Of a stretch of 64,000 nt of DNA, positions 34,191 through 44,600 are shown one piece after another (position 1 is the first letter of the stretch; every line of letters starts with the position of its first letter). Source of the stretch: Chrysopilus asiliformis. Taxonomy: Eukaryota; Arthropoda; Insecta; Diptera; Rhagionidae. The notes beneath the pieces are model-generated. The model worked only from the letters and a program-made list of their open reading frames with translations, made no database searches and was not told the DNA's origin. The stretch is from contig OZ035963.1 in assembly GCA_964034945.1 (NCBI GenBank), positions 63,331,682-63,395,681 of the forward strand. Direction: 5' to 3'. Made by a program: the position numbers and the translations under genes.

Positions 34191-34194
34191 GAAA

Positions 34195-34392
34195 AAATGG
34201 TAGCACCGAAAAAATGGTAGAAAGAGTAACATTGAGGATAAACGAATCTTCGGATTGACTACTACTTTCCAATAGGCCTATGTTGAAACCGGGCCTACAG
34301 CGAACATCCATGCCAAATTTCAGGACAATCGGTTCCGCCGTTTTCACGTGAAAGAGGAACAGACAGACACAAACCATTTTTATATAGATACT
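34195..34392 (-). mobile_element. Helitron fragment
   Basis: Reverse copy of the 5' part of the same repeat (CTTTCACGTGAAAACGGC, AACCGATTG, AATTTGGCATGGATG on the - strand), ending at a TATATAAAAATGG start. No CTAG end; truncated. Confidence 0.5.
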
Positions 34393-34497
34393 TTATAATG
34401 GGAGACTATAACTAAAATAGTGCAAAAATTATCAAAATAGACTATTACCACAAAAAATTTAACTACGTAGTAGTAAAATTTACTATTTTGTGGTGAA

Positions 34498-34719
34498 CAC
34501 GTTCGTGGCATTTGCTTTTTCAATTTTTTTTACGTTTGGACATCGTGTACTACGGGTGGACTGGTGGGTGGGTGGGTGGATTTGGACTTCGCTCTGATTT
34601 ACTTCTTGATAATTTAGAAATAAAAATTTACGTCCACAAAAAAACTACCGCACTATTTACTCGTGCGGTTTTAAAAAACTGTACATGTACCACCAGTGGT
34701 ACACGATGTCACGAACGTG
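34498..34719. mobile_element. TTAA-type MITE, family C, copy 1
   Basis: Ends CACGTTCGTGGCAT and TGTCACGAACGTG; TTAA on the right (34720-34723), degenerate on the left. Contains a GGTGGGTGGGTGGG run (G-rich) and ACCACCAGTGGTAC. Same family as 61161-61380 in opposite orientation. Confidence 0.75.
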
Positions 34720-35092
34720 TTAAATTGACTATTTTTGTAGTTGAAATTAACTATTTTAGTTATAGTCCCGATTTCTCATTACAAAGTAATTAAATTTTCT
34801 TCTTTTTCTTTGCGTGCGTGTTTAAGTTTAGAAACTTAAAATTAACTTCAAAAACATTGCAATTATAAACTTTAGTCAGCATGGAAAACAGAAAAACGAA
34901 ATTGCTTAACTTTTCGATGTTCTTGGTATTCGTTAATATCGTCAGTTCGAAAATGTTTTCTGTCATCTCTTATATCTTGCGAAAAGTTTTAATTCTTTGC
35001 ATTCTGTTTTTTTTAATTGGGACTTGCTTCAAAATTTCGGGTAGAGGTCCTTTTTATCTGTTTTTCAGTCACAATTTTTCGAAACTCAACTT

Positions 35093-35685
35093 TTTATACC
35101 CGTATGGTGAAACCAAAGGGTATATTAACTTTGCCTTACCGTTTGTAACGCCAAGATCCCGTCATCGCACAAAAAAATAAATTACACCAGTGTGTTTAGA
35201 ATGATAAAAATATTTAATTTTTGCATGTCCGTCCGTCTGTCTGTCTGTCTGTCTGTCCGTCTGTCTGTCTGTCTGTCTGTCTGTCTGTGGCGCGGATTGC
35301 GGGCGCACGGATTGAGCTAGAGACTTGAAATTTTGCGTGGATCCGTTTTTCGTAAAATGCGAGGCTAAGTTCGTTCATGGGCAAGAATGGACCATTAGGG
35401 GGGGTACCCCCCATACAAACGAAAACGTTTTTTGTGAATATCTCAAAAACGGTGCATCTTATCAAAAAAGTCCAAGAACAAAAGTTATTCAGGATATTAT
35501 TCTACATAAAACTCTCATACATCAAAATCCGATTGGAACAAATTTAAAAAAATCTTATTGGAAAGTTTGACTTCAAAGTGGAATTTTGGTAAACCTGTTC
35601 GAATTTTGATACGAATATCACCATACGGGTCTCCAATGATTGCCAGATTGGCAATTATAGCTTTTGTTATGTTTAATTATAAACT
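35093..35685 (+). repeat. Dispersed repeat D, copy 1
   Basis: Begins TTATACCCGTATGGTGAAAC, holds a (TCTG)n run at 35221-35288, then GAGCTAGAGACTTGAAATTT and CATACAAACGAAAACG, and ends ACCATACGGGTCTCCAATGA with GCCAGATTGGCAATTATAGC. The reverse copy is at 51560-52215. No coding capacity beyond microsatellite frames. Confidence 0.75.
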
Positions 35686-35883
35686 TTAAACGTTTTTTTG
35701 TCCTTTGTGAAAAAAAATGATTTGTTTTCTGTGATCCATCTGCAAACAGTGGTTCCCAACCGGGAGTATGCGAGGACACATTTTCAGAAAAGCAAACCAA
35801 ACAGGATGTTGTTGGTGGGAATGGTTTTGTTTGTAATTTTCTCGGTTTTCTTGATAACTGAGACCCCATCACCGAACACGACA

Positions 35884-35966
35884 CGATTGGTTGAAGTCGT
35901 AAATTTAATGTTGCTGTTGGTATAAAATACTAACAACAACATTGAATTTACGATTCGAACCAATTG
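35884..35966. other. Hairpin, about 40-bp stem with a 3-nt loop
   Basis: CGATTGGTTGAAGTCGTAAA at the left pairs with TTTACGATTCGAACCAATTG at the right, continuing through GTTGCTGTTGGTAT / ATACTAACAACAAC. Few mismatches. Could be a tiny MITE. Confidence 0.6.
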
Positions 35967-35974
35967 TATTGATG

Positions 35975-36200
35975 AGTTTGGAATATGATTTTATACATCA
36001 AAATCCAGTTGCACCACTCCTGCACCCCTTCTCCATACAAATTGAATACTTTTTTCTATTTTCTCGCAAACGGTACATAGTATCGAAAAATTTATAAAGA
36101 TGAAATGTGTTTAGAATCCGATTTTACATAACCATTCCATACATCAAAATGTAATTTAACCAATCCTTCCCCTTTTTCCCATACAAATAATTTTTTTCAT
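35975..36200 (+). repeat. Dispersed repeat, partial copy of the 8-kb family
   Basis: Holds CACCACTCCTGCACCCC, TACAAATTGAATACTTTTTT and CATACATCAAAATG blocks, directly before the LINE remnant. Confidence 0.6.
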
Positions 36201-36214
36201 GGAAATTTTTTCTG

Positions 36215-36735
36215 CATGCATGCATTGCAGTGCCTAGGCTTTCTGGGACACTGCAAAAAATATTTCCAACCAATCGACGTGCTCAGCATCTACAAGACCT
36301 ACATTCGACCTTGAGTATAATTCGCATATTTGGGCTGGAGCTCCAAAAACTGTCCTGCAATTGCGGGACCGAATTCAACAACGTCCAATCCGACTGATTG
36401 GAGACAAATCTTTGACAGATTGATTATCGTCTCTCACGCATCGTCGATCTGTTGGGGTACTCAGCATATTCTATAGATATTTCCATGGGAAATGTTACAC
36501 CGAAATTTCCCAACTAATTCCTCCACGGTATATTTTCCCTAGACCCTCTCGTGCGAGCCTCCCCGTTTTCGTACAGTACAGTTTAGGAGTTCCTTCATTC
36601 CGCGAACAACAAGACTTTGGAACGACTTACTATCCGGTGTCTCCCCCGGATTTTAACATGCAGAAGTTCAAGGAGAACATAAACCGGCATCTCTTTTCGT
36701 CCTTCCGACCATCTTGAGCTGTGCTTCGACATTAA
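36215..36735 (+). pseudogene. 3' end of a non-LTR retrotransposon (RT C-terminus), dead
   Basis: Degenerate translation in shifting frames gives LGFLGHCKKYFQPID, LSIYKTYIRP, EYNSHIWAGAPKTVLQLRDR and LFYRYFHGKCY-type blocks, the usual C-terminal end of Jockey/CR1-like LINE reverse transcriptases. At least one frameshift (after YIRP) and several stops. The family is not resolved. Confidence 0.7.
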
Positions 36736-36825
36736 AGGGTCTTTCCCTAAGCTCTAGTTGGAACTATAAAATAAAATTTCTCATATACAGTATTTGACGA
36801 TTGTATTCTTTGTTAGGTTTTTTAA

Positions 36826-37054
36826 CACTCTAACTGCCACGAAGCCTTTTTCGAATATGTAGTTGTCAGTCAAAAAGGCACTAAGGGAAAAAAAAATTGA
36901 AGCAAAATTATAACTAAATTTTATTTTATTACCATAAAATGTGTGCAACTACAAAAAATCGTTGCGGTTGCAACGAACACTTTAATAATTTTCATTGTGG
37001 GCGTTGTGTACAGTTAGGTGTCAGGCCTTTTTGACTGACGTGTCAGTTAGAGCG
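36826..37054. mobile_element. TTAA-type MITE, family B
   Basis: 229 bp between TTAA sites (36822-36825, 37055-37058). Inverted ends CACTCTAACTGCCACG and CAGTTAGAGCG. Related in end sequence to family A but with a different interior. It lies 124 bp upstream of the first alternative norpA exon. Confidence 0.8.
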
Positions 37055-37178
37055 TTAAAACATAAAAAAATCTCAAATATTTCAAAATTAACCTATCCAC
37101 ACTAAATTTTATAACCTAAATTAAGTTAAATTATTTAAAAAAAAATTATAAAAAAATTAACATTTTAAATATTTTTAG

Positions 37179-37258
37179 ATTTGGTTGGATGGAATTCGGA
37201 AAATTACACACAATGTTAAAGCGAATAACATTTGCCCGATGACTGCTCTCAAAAAGCA
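37179..37258 (+). CDS. norpA: norpA alternative exon, copy 1 (4/4A type)
   Basis: 80 nt between acceptor atttttag and donor gtaagt. Translation begins IWLDGIRKITHNVKANNIC and ends with KKH, the His codon completed by the first base of the 51050 exon. It covers the stretch between PH domain and EF hands. Drosophila norpA is known to have two alternative exons at this place giving two protein subtypes, and a second 80-nt exon of the same phase lies at 39941. Relative to that copy this one has ..HNVKANN instead of ..HNNKSNN and lacks the NLMKH ending of the retinal Drosophila form. By similarity it is probably the non-retinal type; that assignment is inference. A 177-bp MITE sits 117 bp downstream. 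Confidence 0.88.
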
Positions 37259-37375
37259 GTAAGTGCGCATGAAAAAAAATTCAATATTACATTTTGTTTC
37301 ACTTTCTGTGCGTTTTGTTGTTGGAGAAAAAAAAATAACTTGAAATTGCACGAATTTTATGTGAATTATTATTAA

Positions 37376-37552
37376 CGCGTTGACTGCCGAATCAACTTTA
37401 CAAATATTTAAATGAAATAACAAAGCATGTAGACCTGTAGAACGTATGTAGAATGTAGGCCTATCTATCGAAAATGATAGCCTTGGCCACTTATGAAACT
37501 TTGTGCCATTTTTCACTGGCTATCAAAAATGATAGCCATGGCAGTCAATGTG
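37376..37552. mobile_element. TTAA-type MITE, family A
   Basis: 177 bp between two TTAA sites (37372-37375 and 37553-37556). Ends CGCGTTGACTGCCG / GGCAGTCAATGTG. Contains the short palindrome GGCTATCAAAAATGATAGCC. It is 117 bp downstream of the first alternative norpA exon. Confidence 0.85.
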
Positions 37553-37556
37553 TTAA

Positions 37557-38692
37557 TAGAAATTTGTAAAAAGCACACAAACTAACATTAAATGCTTTAT
37601 TACATATAACGCACTAATATTAATACTAATTACAAGCTGTTAAGTCACATCTGCCCATTAATAAAATTAATATTAATAATAAAAACCCAATCTTAAATGA
37701 GATTCTACTAACTCCTCGACATGCTCAATTTTTATTTTTTATGTTCTTCGTGCTTAATATTTTTAGTTGTAAGGGTGAAATTATGCTATGGAAGGCATTA
37801 GGAGGGAGGTTGAAATTTCTGTGGGATGACAATATAATGGAGTAATTTTGCGTGTTTGCATGTCATTTGTCATAAAAAAAATAAAAAAGCATTTGGTGAA
37901 GTTGAAGAAAATTGTATCACCTTTTAATGATTTTTGCATGCCTAACTTTTTTGTGTGTTCGTTCGTTATCTTAAGTTGTTCCCTATGTCAATAAATATAA
38001 ATAAAAACATTCCACAACGTGTATAGATATTAAATTGGATTGAGTTAAATTGAATTGTTGCTGGCTTCTGTGACTTTTATGTGTTTAATATCATACTAAT
38101 TTCGTTGATATTGTTATTAATTGCATAATTTACTGTAAGTATGATAAACTTAGAGTACTTAAATATAATTTATTGATGGAACCATTATCTGAATATTTGC
38201 CATTTTTAGTTGTTTGACAAATAAAATGGCAATGGTTTTTGTTTATCCAAACCAGAGATTTATGTTGTGAAAATTTACCAATTATGTTTTAGGGTTAATT
38301 TTGTTTTATTTGCGGACAATCAATTAGGGTAGTTTCTTTTTCTCGACCACCAATATTGCCCAGCACCATTGGCGTCCGCAAATACCCGCAGAGGGGCCGA
38401 GGCCACACCCCTTTCCTTTAAAAAAAAATGACTGGCTTTTTATATCCTTTGAATAAAAGTGAAATTACAGGGGAAGCAGCCTCGGATTTAGGCTTTTTGA
38501 AACTAAATTTTTGTCCTGGATTTTACAAATTAGTGTTATAAATTTTCAAGCATTAGAAAAACGATCACTGAATATGCACAACGTAGTCTATTTCGGCTGA
38601 ATGGTGCTCCAAAGTATTTTTTTGGCCTTTGAGTTCTGTGAGTATTGAACCACGTTGAACCACAAAGAATTACGTGGAAATTGTGAAACCAT
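37557..38692. other. Intron between the two alternative norpA exons
   Basis: AT-rich, no repeats recognised before the minisatellite. Regulatory pairing sequences for exon choice could lie here, but none is visible by eye. Confidence 0.5.
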
Positions 38693-39144
38693 CTACTGGC
38701 CTCAAAATAAAGTCTACTGGCCTCAAAATAAAGTCTACTGGCCTCAAAATAAAGTCTATTGGCTTCAAAATAAAGTCTACTGGCCTCAAAATAAAGTCTA
38801 CTGGCCTCAAAAAAAAAGTCTACTGGCCTCAAAAAAAAGTCTACTGGCCTCAAAAAAAAGTCTACTGGCCTCAAAATAAAGTCTACTGGCCTCAAAATAA
38901 AGTCTACTGGCCTCAAAATAAAGTCTACTGGCCTCAAAATAAAGTCTACTGGCCTCAAAATAAAGTCTACTGGCCTCAAAGTAAAGTCTACTGGCCTCAA
39001 AAAAAAGTCTACTGGTCTCAAAATAAAGTCTACTGGCCTCAAAATAAAGTCTACTGGCCTCAAAATAAAGTCTACTGGCCTCAAAATAAAGTCTACTGGC
39101 CTCAAAATAAAGTCTACTGGCCTCAAAAAAAAGTCTACTGGCCT
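38693..39144. repeat. 21-bp minisatellite, about 21.5 copies
   Basis: Unit CTACTGGCCTCAAAATAAAGT. Because 21 is a multiple of 3 the array is open in several frames on both strands (for example 38536-39126 - and 38674-39351 +), which explains the long heptad-repeat frames. Lies in the intron between the two alternative norpA exons. Confidence 0.95.
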
Positions 39145-39169
39145 CTGGGACCCGATTTTTTCACTTCCA

Positions 39170-39192
39170 TGGTGGCAGTCAACGTGTTAAAC
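39170..39192. repeat. Single family A-type end
   Basis: TGGCAGTCAACGTGTTAA matches the right end of the family A MITEs. It directly follows the 21-bp minisatellite. No left end was found, so this is probably a truncated or rearranged copy. Confidence 0.5.
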
Positions 39193-39940
39193 CTAAATCC
39201 GCAATTGCTCACGAACCAGCAATGTGAAGCAAAGCTCAGACAATTTCTAATAACACTTTGCAATAAATTTGGACCGGCCAGGGTGAAGGCCTTTGTAAAG
39301 AGAATAAATGCGAAAAACTTTTATTTGTATGTTGGTATGTGTTTTTGCTGATGTCATATTTACGCATTTATGATCTAAACTTAACTTTACCTTAAAGCAT
39401 CAATTAATTTTTCGTCGTGTTACTCAACATCCTTCTTACACCGCTCCACATACAATTTTAAAACACTCTGGGTTTAATGGAAATTTTGAATGTTAATAAA
39501 AATTAAGAAAAACAACGAAATTACCTTGTCCTTGACCTGATATTTTTCTGTAAAATTTTCATGTTCATTTTGTTTATGGGAAATTCTATGTTGGCAAAAA
39601 TTTTAATGTGCTTAATGTAAAATGACACTTTTATAAATGAGACCAAATGATCCACTTTACAACTTATATGGGGAAGAAATTAGACGAAAAAAAACATTTA
39701 ATGACTATAAAACTTTTTTTTCTTGTCTTTTACTGTTTATTACAATAAATTTACTTACTGTGTTTTACCTTTTTTTTGTTTGCATTTAATGTTAATTAAC
39801 GCATGTTTGTGGCACACTTTTTGGTCTGGTGAATTTGACTGAAAATATCACTGCACGCTTGTGTTCGTCTATTTACTATAATTTCGCACATATGCATGAA
39901 CTGACAAATACCAACAAATAAATATGCGAGAAACATTTAG

Positions 39941-40020
39941 AACTGGCAACAGGGATTACGTAAAATCACCCACAATAATAAGTCGAATAATTGTTGCCCA
40001 ACGACTAATTTAATGAAACA
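39941..40020 (+). CDS. norpA: norpA alternative exon, copy 2 (4/4A type)
   Basis: 80 nt between acceptor acatttag and donor gtaagt. Translation begins NWQQGLRKITHNNKSNN and ends TNLMKH, with the last His split across the junction. Length and phases (0 in, 2 out) are identical to the exon at 37179. Using both, or neither, would shift the frame, so the two must be mutually exclusive. It resembles the retinal form of Drosophila NORPA (…ITHNN…CP..NLMKH) more than copy 1 does, so it is the better candidate for the eye subtype; this is inferred from similarity only. Confidence 0.9.
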
Positions 40021-40350
40021 GTAAGTATAAAAACTGAAATAAGGTAGATTTTTAGTTAAATCTAGATATAGATTTAAACATCTTAATTACCATGGTATGA
40101 TGATTATTTTACTAATTAATAGTTAACCTGTGTAATCCTTTGTTACCTTAGTAATTAGTATATTGTATTACTATTTAAAATTATATAATCCCAGAATTTT
40201 AGAATTTAAATTACATATAAAGATAACCATTTCATTTTACAGATTGAAGGACTTGTTTTTCGCAAACATTAATTCAATTTCCTTTAAATCCATCCGCATT
40301 CTTAACACACAAAGCATATTTTCTTTTACGTTGGTAAAATTTTCTCTAAG

Positions 40351-40633
40351 GCCTATGTTACACACGGCAATTTTAGACCGATACGCGATACAAAAAGTTG
40401 CTCATTTGTGCTACACGCGGAGACAAGTTGCCGGAAACTTCTGTATATTACACAGTGAGTGTTTCATGTGTGTGTGAAGAACGAAACCGTTCTTTGTGAT
40501 TTTGTGCTTGTGTGCGTATTTTGTCGCCTTGTTTCTACTTTCGGAACTGGCGACATTAGCCACCGCTTCCCTCACTTTTCGCGCCTATACTTAAGAAAAG
40601 TCGCCGCTTAAAGTTGCCGTGTGTAACATAGGC
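40351..40633. mobile_element. Short inverted-repeat MITE
   Basis: 283 bp with 20-bp perfect ends GCCTATGTTACACACGGCAA. Interior non-coding, contains CTACACGCGGAGACAAGTTG. Lies 330 bp after the second alternative norpA exon. Confidence 0.8.
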
Positions 40634-41061
40634 TTAACGCAACGTCAATGGTTTTACGACTCCAAATTAAGTAAAACAAAATGATCCTTCTATGTATTAA
40701 AACAGTGCCATCGCTCGTCGGTCTACTCCTAGGACAAAACTAGCTCGAATTTCATTCAAGAGTTCAGGCAGCGGGAAAATGTAGAGGGGTTCTCGGGAAC
40801 AGGTGCAGTAGATTTAAGTAGAAAAGAAATTTTTTTATTAGATCATTTTCCGAATAGTAAAATCTAGATCAAAATATCTTCACTAATTTAGCAGGTAGAA
40901 GGAGAAGGGGGGTTACAGGGAAGAAAGCGAGGTAAATTTTTTAATCAAAAGAGCTTGTTAAAAGGAACTGACAAAAATGCTACCCATCGATTGAATGGTT
41001 GAAAAGTTAACAGGTGAGGGGTTTCAATCCAGGAGGAACGGAGAGGAAGCAGCTTGATAAA

Positions 41062-41618
41062 GGGTATTTCAAGAAGGACATAGCAATTTTGTATTTTAAT
41101 AAAAACGCACCCTAAAACTTTTTTTATGATCTGGCAATGCTAAAACGTCAGTCAAAGTTTACATTTTTACCATGGTGAAGTTCACGAACGAGCAATGCCA
41201 CACAGCTGGTCAAACAATTTGTCTATTGAAGGAGAAGTTCGGTAATCGTGTAATCTCGAGAAATGGTGCGGTCGAATGGCCACCTCGCTCATGCGATTTA
41301 ACGCGGTTGGATTTCTTTTTATGGGGTTATGTTAAGTCGTTGGTTTATGACAACAAGCCAACAACGTTAGAGGAGCTCAGGAACAATATCGAACGCGAAA
41401 TTGCCAACGTTCCGGCCGATATGTGTGGAAGAGTGGTGGAAAATTGGCTCCAAAGAATCAATCAGTGCAAACGTGCTCGCGGTGGCCATATGAACGACAT
41501 CGAATTTCATACTTAAATGTAACATGTCCACTACACCTGGAATGAATTTCAGCCCGATATCTCAATTATTCTGTGTTTTTTTTAAATACAAAATTGTTAT
41601 GTCCTTATTGAAAGACCC
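41062..41618 (+). mobile_element. Internally deleted mariner-like element, copy 1
   Basis: 557 bp with inverted ends GGGTATTTCAAGAAGGACAT / ATGTCCTTATTGAAAGACCC. A 114-residue frame (41172-41516) fuses an N-terminus (MVKFTNEQCHTAGQTI…) to the C-terminal catalytic end (WPPRSCDLTRLDFFLWGYV, PTTLEELRNNIEREIANVP) of Tc1/mariner-type (IS630-Tc1 superfamily) transposases; the middle is missing. Same structure as 49832-50375. Confidence 0.8.
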
Positions 41619-44600
41619 GATATTTAGTCTAATTTGTCATCTGTAAGAAAATTTGTTAAATTGAACTCTTGTAAAAAAGCAAACATTCAAAAGTTTCTTT
41701 TTAGATTTGTTGCGAAATTTTTCAACAAAATGTCAAACTACAAAAACGATTCCCTTAGGTTTTTAATATTTGTAAAAAGTACCCGAAAATATTTTAATCT
41801 TTAGTCTCTATTCAACATCCCACACACAAAAATATTCCTAACTGGCAACCTTTATTCAAATACGCCATAACTAACCCTACAGTTGTTGAAAGTCACCGTC
41901 GACCCCTGGAAGTGTATTTCAGTTTGGCTGACGATTTCTTTATTTACGAGATATCGATAATCACCTAAAACCCGTCCATCGATCGAGTGATCCCAAAAAC
42001 ATATAAACTTGTTGTTAGCCAGACCTTTTTTCTGTTCTTAGCAACAATTTTTTAAATGCAAATAGGCTTAGAAAGCCCTCATCAACCCTTCGATGGTAAC
42101 AAACTTCACAAAAACAATTTCAACATTGAATTTCTGGTTTTTGCTTTGTTTTTTTTTTTGGGTGGGGGGGGGGGGGGGGGTTTCTTTTCATTCTGGGAGT
42201 TTTATCTAAAAACTAATATCCATGCTCTAATAATACACGATTTACATAATTTGTCAACCGAACAGCTCAAGTCGAAAAGCTGTAATAAATTTTCAAATGT
42301 TACAGTGGCATACATATTATTCACCAACTGGACCTCTTATGTTAATCTCTTATAACCTATTTTTTTTGATTTTTTTTTATCCTTTTCAGTCATTTTTTAT
42401 TTGATTCGTATGACCAAAAATCCAAAATGACGCCTGCCTTTCGCCACGCTTCTTTATACTTTTTAGTCTTCGAATAACAGACATCTTAACGCCAGAATCG
42501 GATTCCGCGGTTCCAAAAACCCACAGATGGGACTTTATGCGGAAAATTTGAGGAAAAGTATAATTACGTCATCCTAATAGGACCTACCGCTATCCTTGCA
42601 AGGACGAAGTAGTGAAAATATTGAAGAGGAAAGTTTTATGTTGATCACAACTGATATTTTTTGTGGAATTTAATAGCGTCATAACACTACCGCAGACCTC
42701 CCCCCGCATTAAGAGGTTAATGACATTTATATGGTTTTACGTTATCTAGACTGATAACGTCGCTAAAATCTCCTGGGAATTATTTTAAGATGCGCAAACT
42801 GTAAGAATTTATTCGAAAATCCTTTTATTTCAAAATTCACCTCATCCTGTATTGATCAACAGCCGAAAATCGTTAACTCCATCCAACTCGAAACGTCAGC
42901 AAAATCATTCAATTAAATTTAATTAAAACTGTCCGAAGAAGTTTTTCTCTTTCATGTCAGAAAATTTTCATTTAATCGAAATGAAAAAATCTCCAGCCGG
43001 GCTCATAAATATCGAATATTTATCCACAATGCTTTACAACTATTAATTCCAGACATCATCATTAAATCAACTGCCTCCAAATGCTGACATTTTATGAAGC
43101 GAATGAGTGTTAAATCCAGACGGCTATGTATATACGAATCCTGTAATTCCAGAACACTCCCTTTTTCATCCCCCCCGACAAAGAAACCGCCCTCCTTCTT
43201 AGCCTTCAAACCGAATATAAAAATCAGAAGTGGAACCTATTTTTATCCAACCATGTTCGGAGTCATATCTTCAAGTGGTACGTTCAGGACGATGACGACA
43301 AAGTCCAGGACGAGATGAGATGATACTGGTTTTTATGTATTTTTTACTTGAGCGTTTTTTTTTTTGGTTCTCTCAGGAAAATAACGACTTTACCCTCATC
43401 ATTACCAATAAGAAACCTGATTCGCATTTCCATAACTTTCAATCAATGGGCAAAAAGGTAAAAAAAATGAGCGGCAGAAAAACAAGAAAAAAATTGTTTG
43501 TCGAAAAATGTGAGAAATTTTCGTCAAGTAAATCCTCAAAGTTTCGCCGACGACCGACAGAACCTTCTGGTGTTCCGTCTTCTTCCACAACTACGGAAAT
43601 TTTGAGGACATTTTTCTGTGTTGGAAAACTTGCGATATTGGGAAAGTTCGGGATGGCCACCTGCTATTCCTAGACTATCGAAGACAGGCACATATTTTTT
43701 GGTGGCCGGACGGACATCCTGCGACCTTCACGAAAGCCTAAAACATTGGCGAATGAAAAACTTGTCACGAATACCAAAATGAAAAAAATTATTGGTTGCA
43801 AAATATCGACAAGATTTCCACAGAGTGTGGTTTCAGTTTATTCATTTTGCCATTTTTAAGTTGGAGGATTTATTTTTTTTCCGTTCAATCGAGACTTTCA
43901 TTAAAAGAGTTCACAGCTGAGTTAAAAGCTATCCGGCAGTGGAGCTTTAAGGACGATCGACGTGATTAGTATCAGGTGTGTAACGTTGATGGGCGTCTAG
44001 CAGGAAATTTTTTTTGAAGGACCCGTTTTCTTTTTACACGCTTTTAGGATGTGTTTATCGCTCCCAGTGAGTGGTGTAGCTCCAAATGTTGCCCCTTTTT
44101 CTCCGTAAATTTTTTTGTTAAAAAATACCACTCATTTTAAATGTTTTTAATGATCCGAAAATCAAGGACCTTTTTTGGGAGACCAAGAATTTGAAATTTT
44201 AGGTCTTCTAAAAACAAACCTTTAATTGGAGGATCTTTGACCGCCTTCCCCAAATCGGCCCGAACCTGTACCACCAAGTGCGAGAAAGAAAATTAAAAAA
44301 GAAAGTTCTCCAAAAAGGTTTGGGGGTGGTCATAAAATACATCACACCTCATTGGACCCTCCGGTCGTGTAGCGGCAGTTCTTAATTCCATACAAAAAAT
44401 CCCAAAAAAATGACCCGAGGGGTTAGGGGAAGGGGTAGGAGTAGGAAGGACGTCCGGGGGAAAAATGCGATTTTTAAAATGCCGTCATTTTCAGGGAAAT
44501 GAAAATCACGGGGTTTTTTTTAAATCGCTAGTCAACTGGACTTTTTTTTTGGGTTTTTGGGTTTTATTTTTCCCCCTTTTTAAACGAATTCAGCTGTAAG

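Noticed and set aside
38536..39351. Long heptad-repeat proteins on both strands
   Set aside because: Explained by the 21-bp minisatellite, whose unit length keeps frames open on both strands.
43094..43673. Frames of 74 and 117 residues
   Set aside because: Basic, low-complexity and unlike any family I know; no splice or start support.
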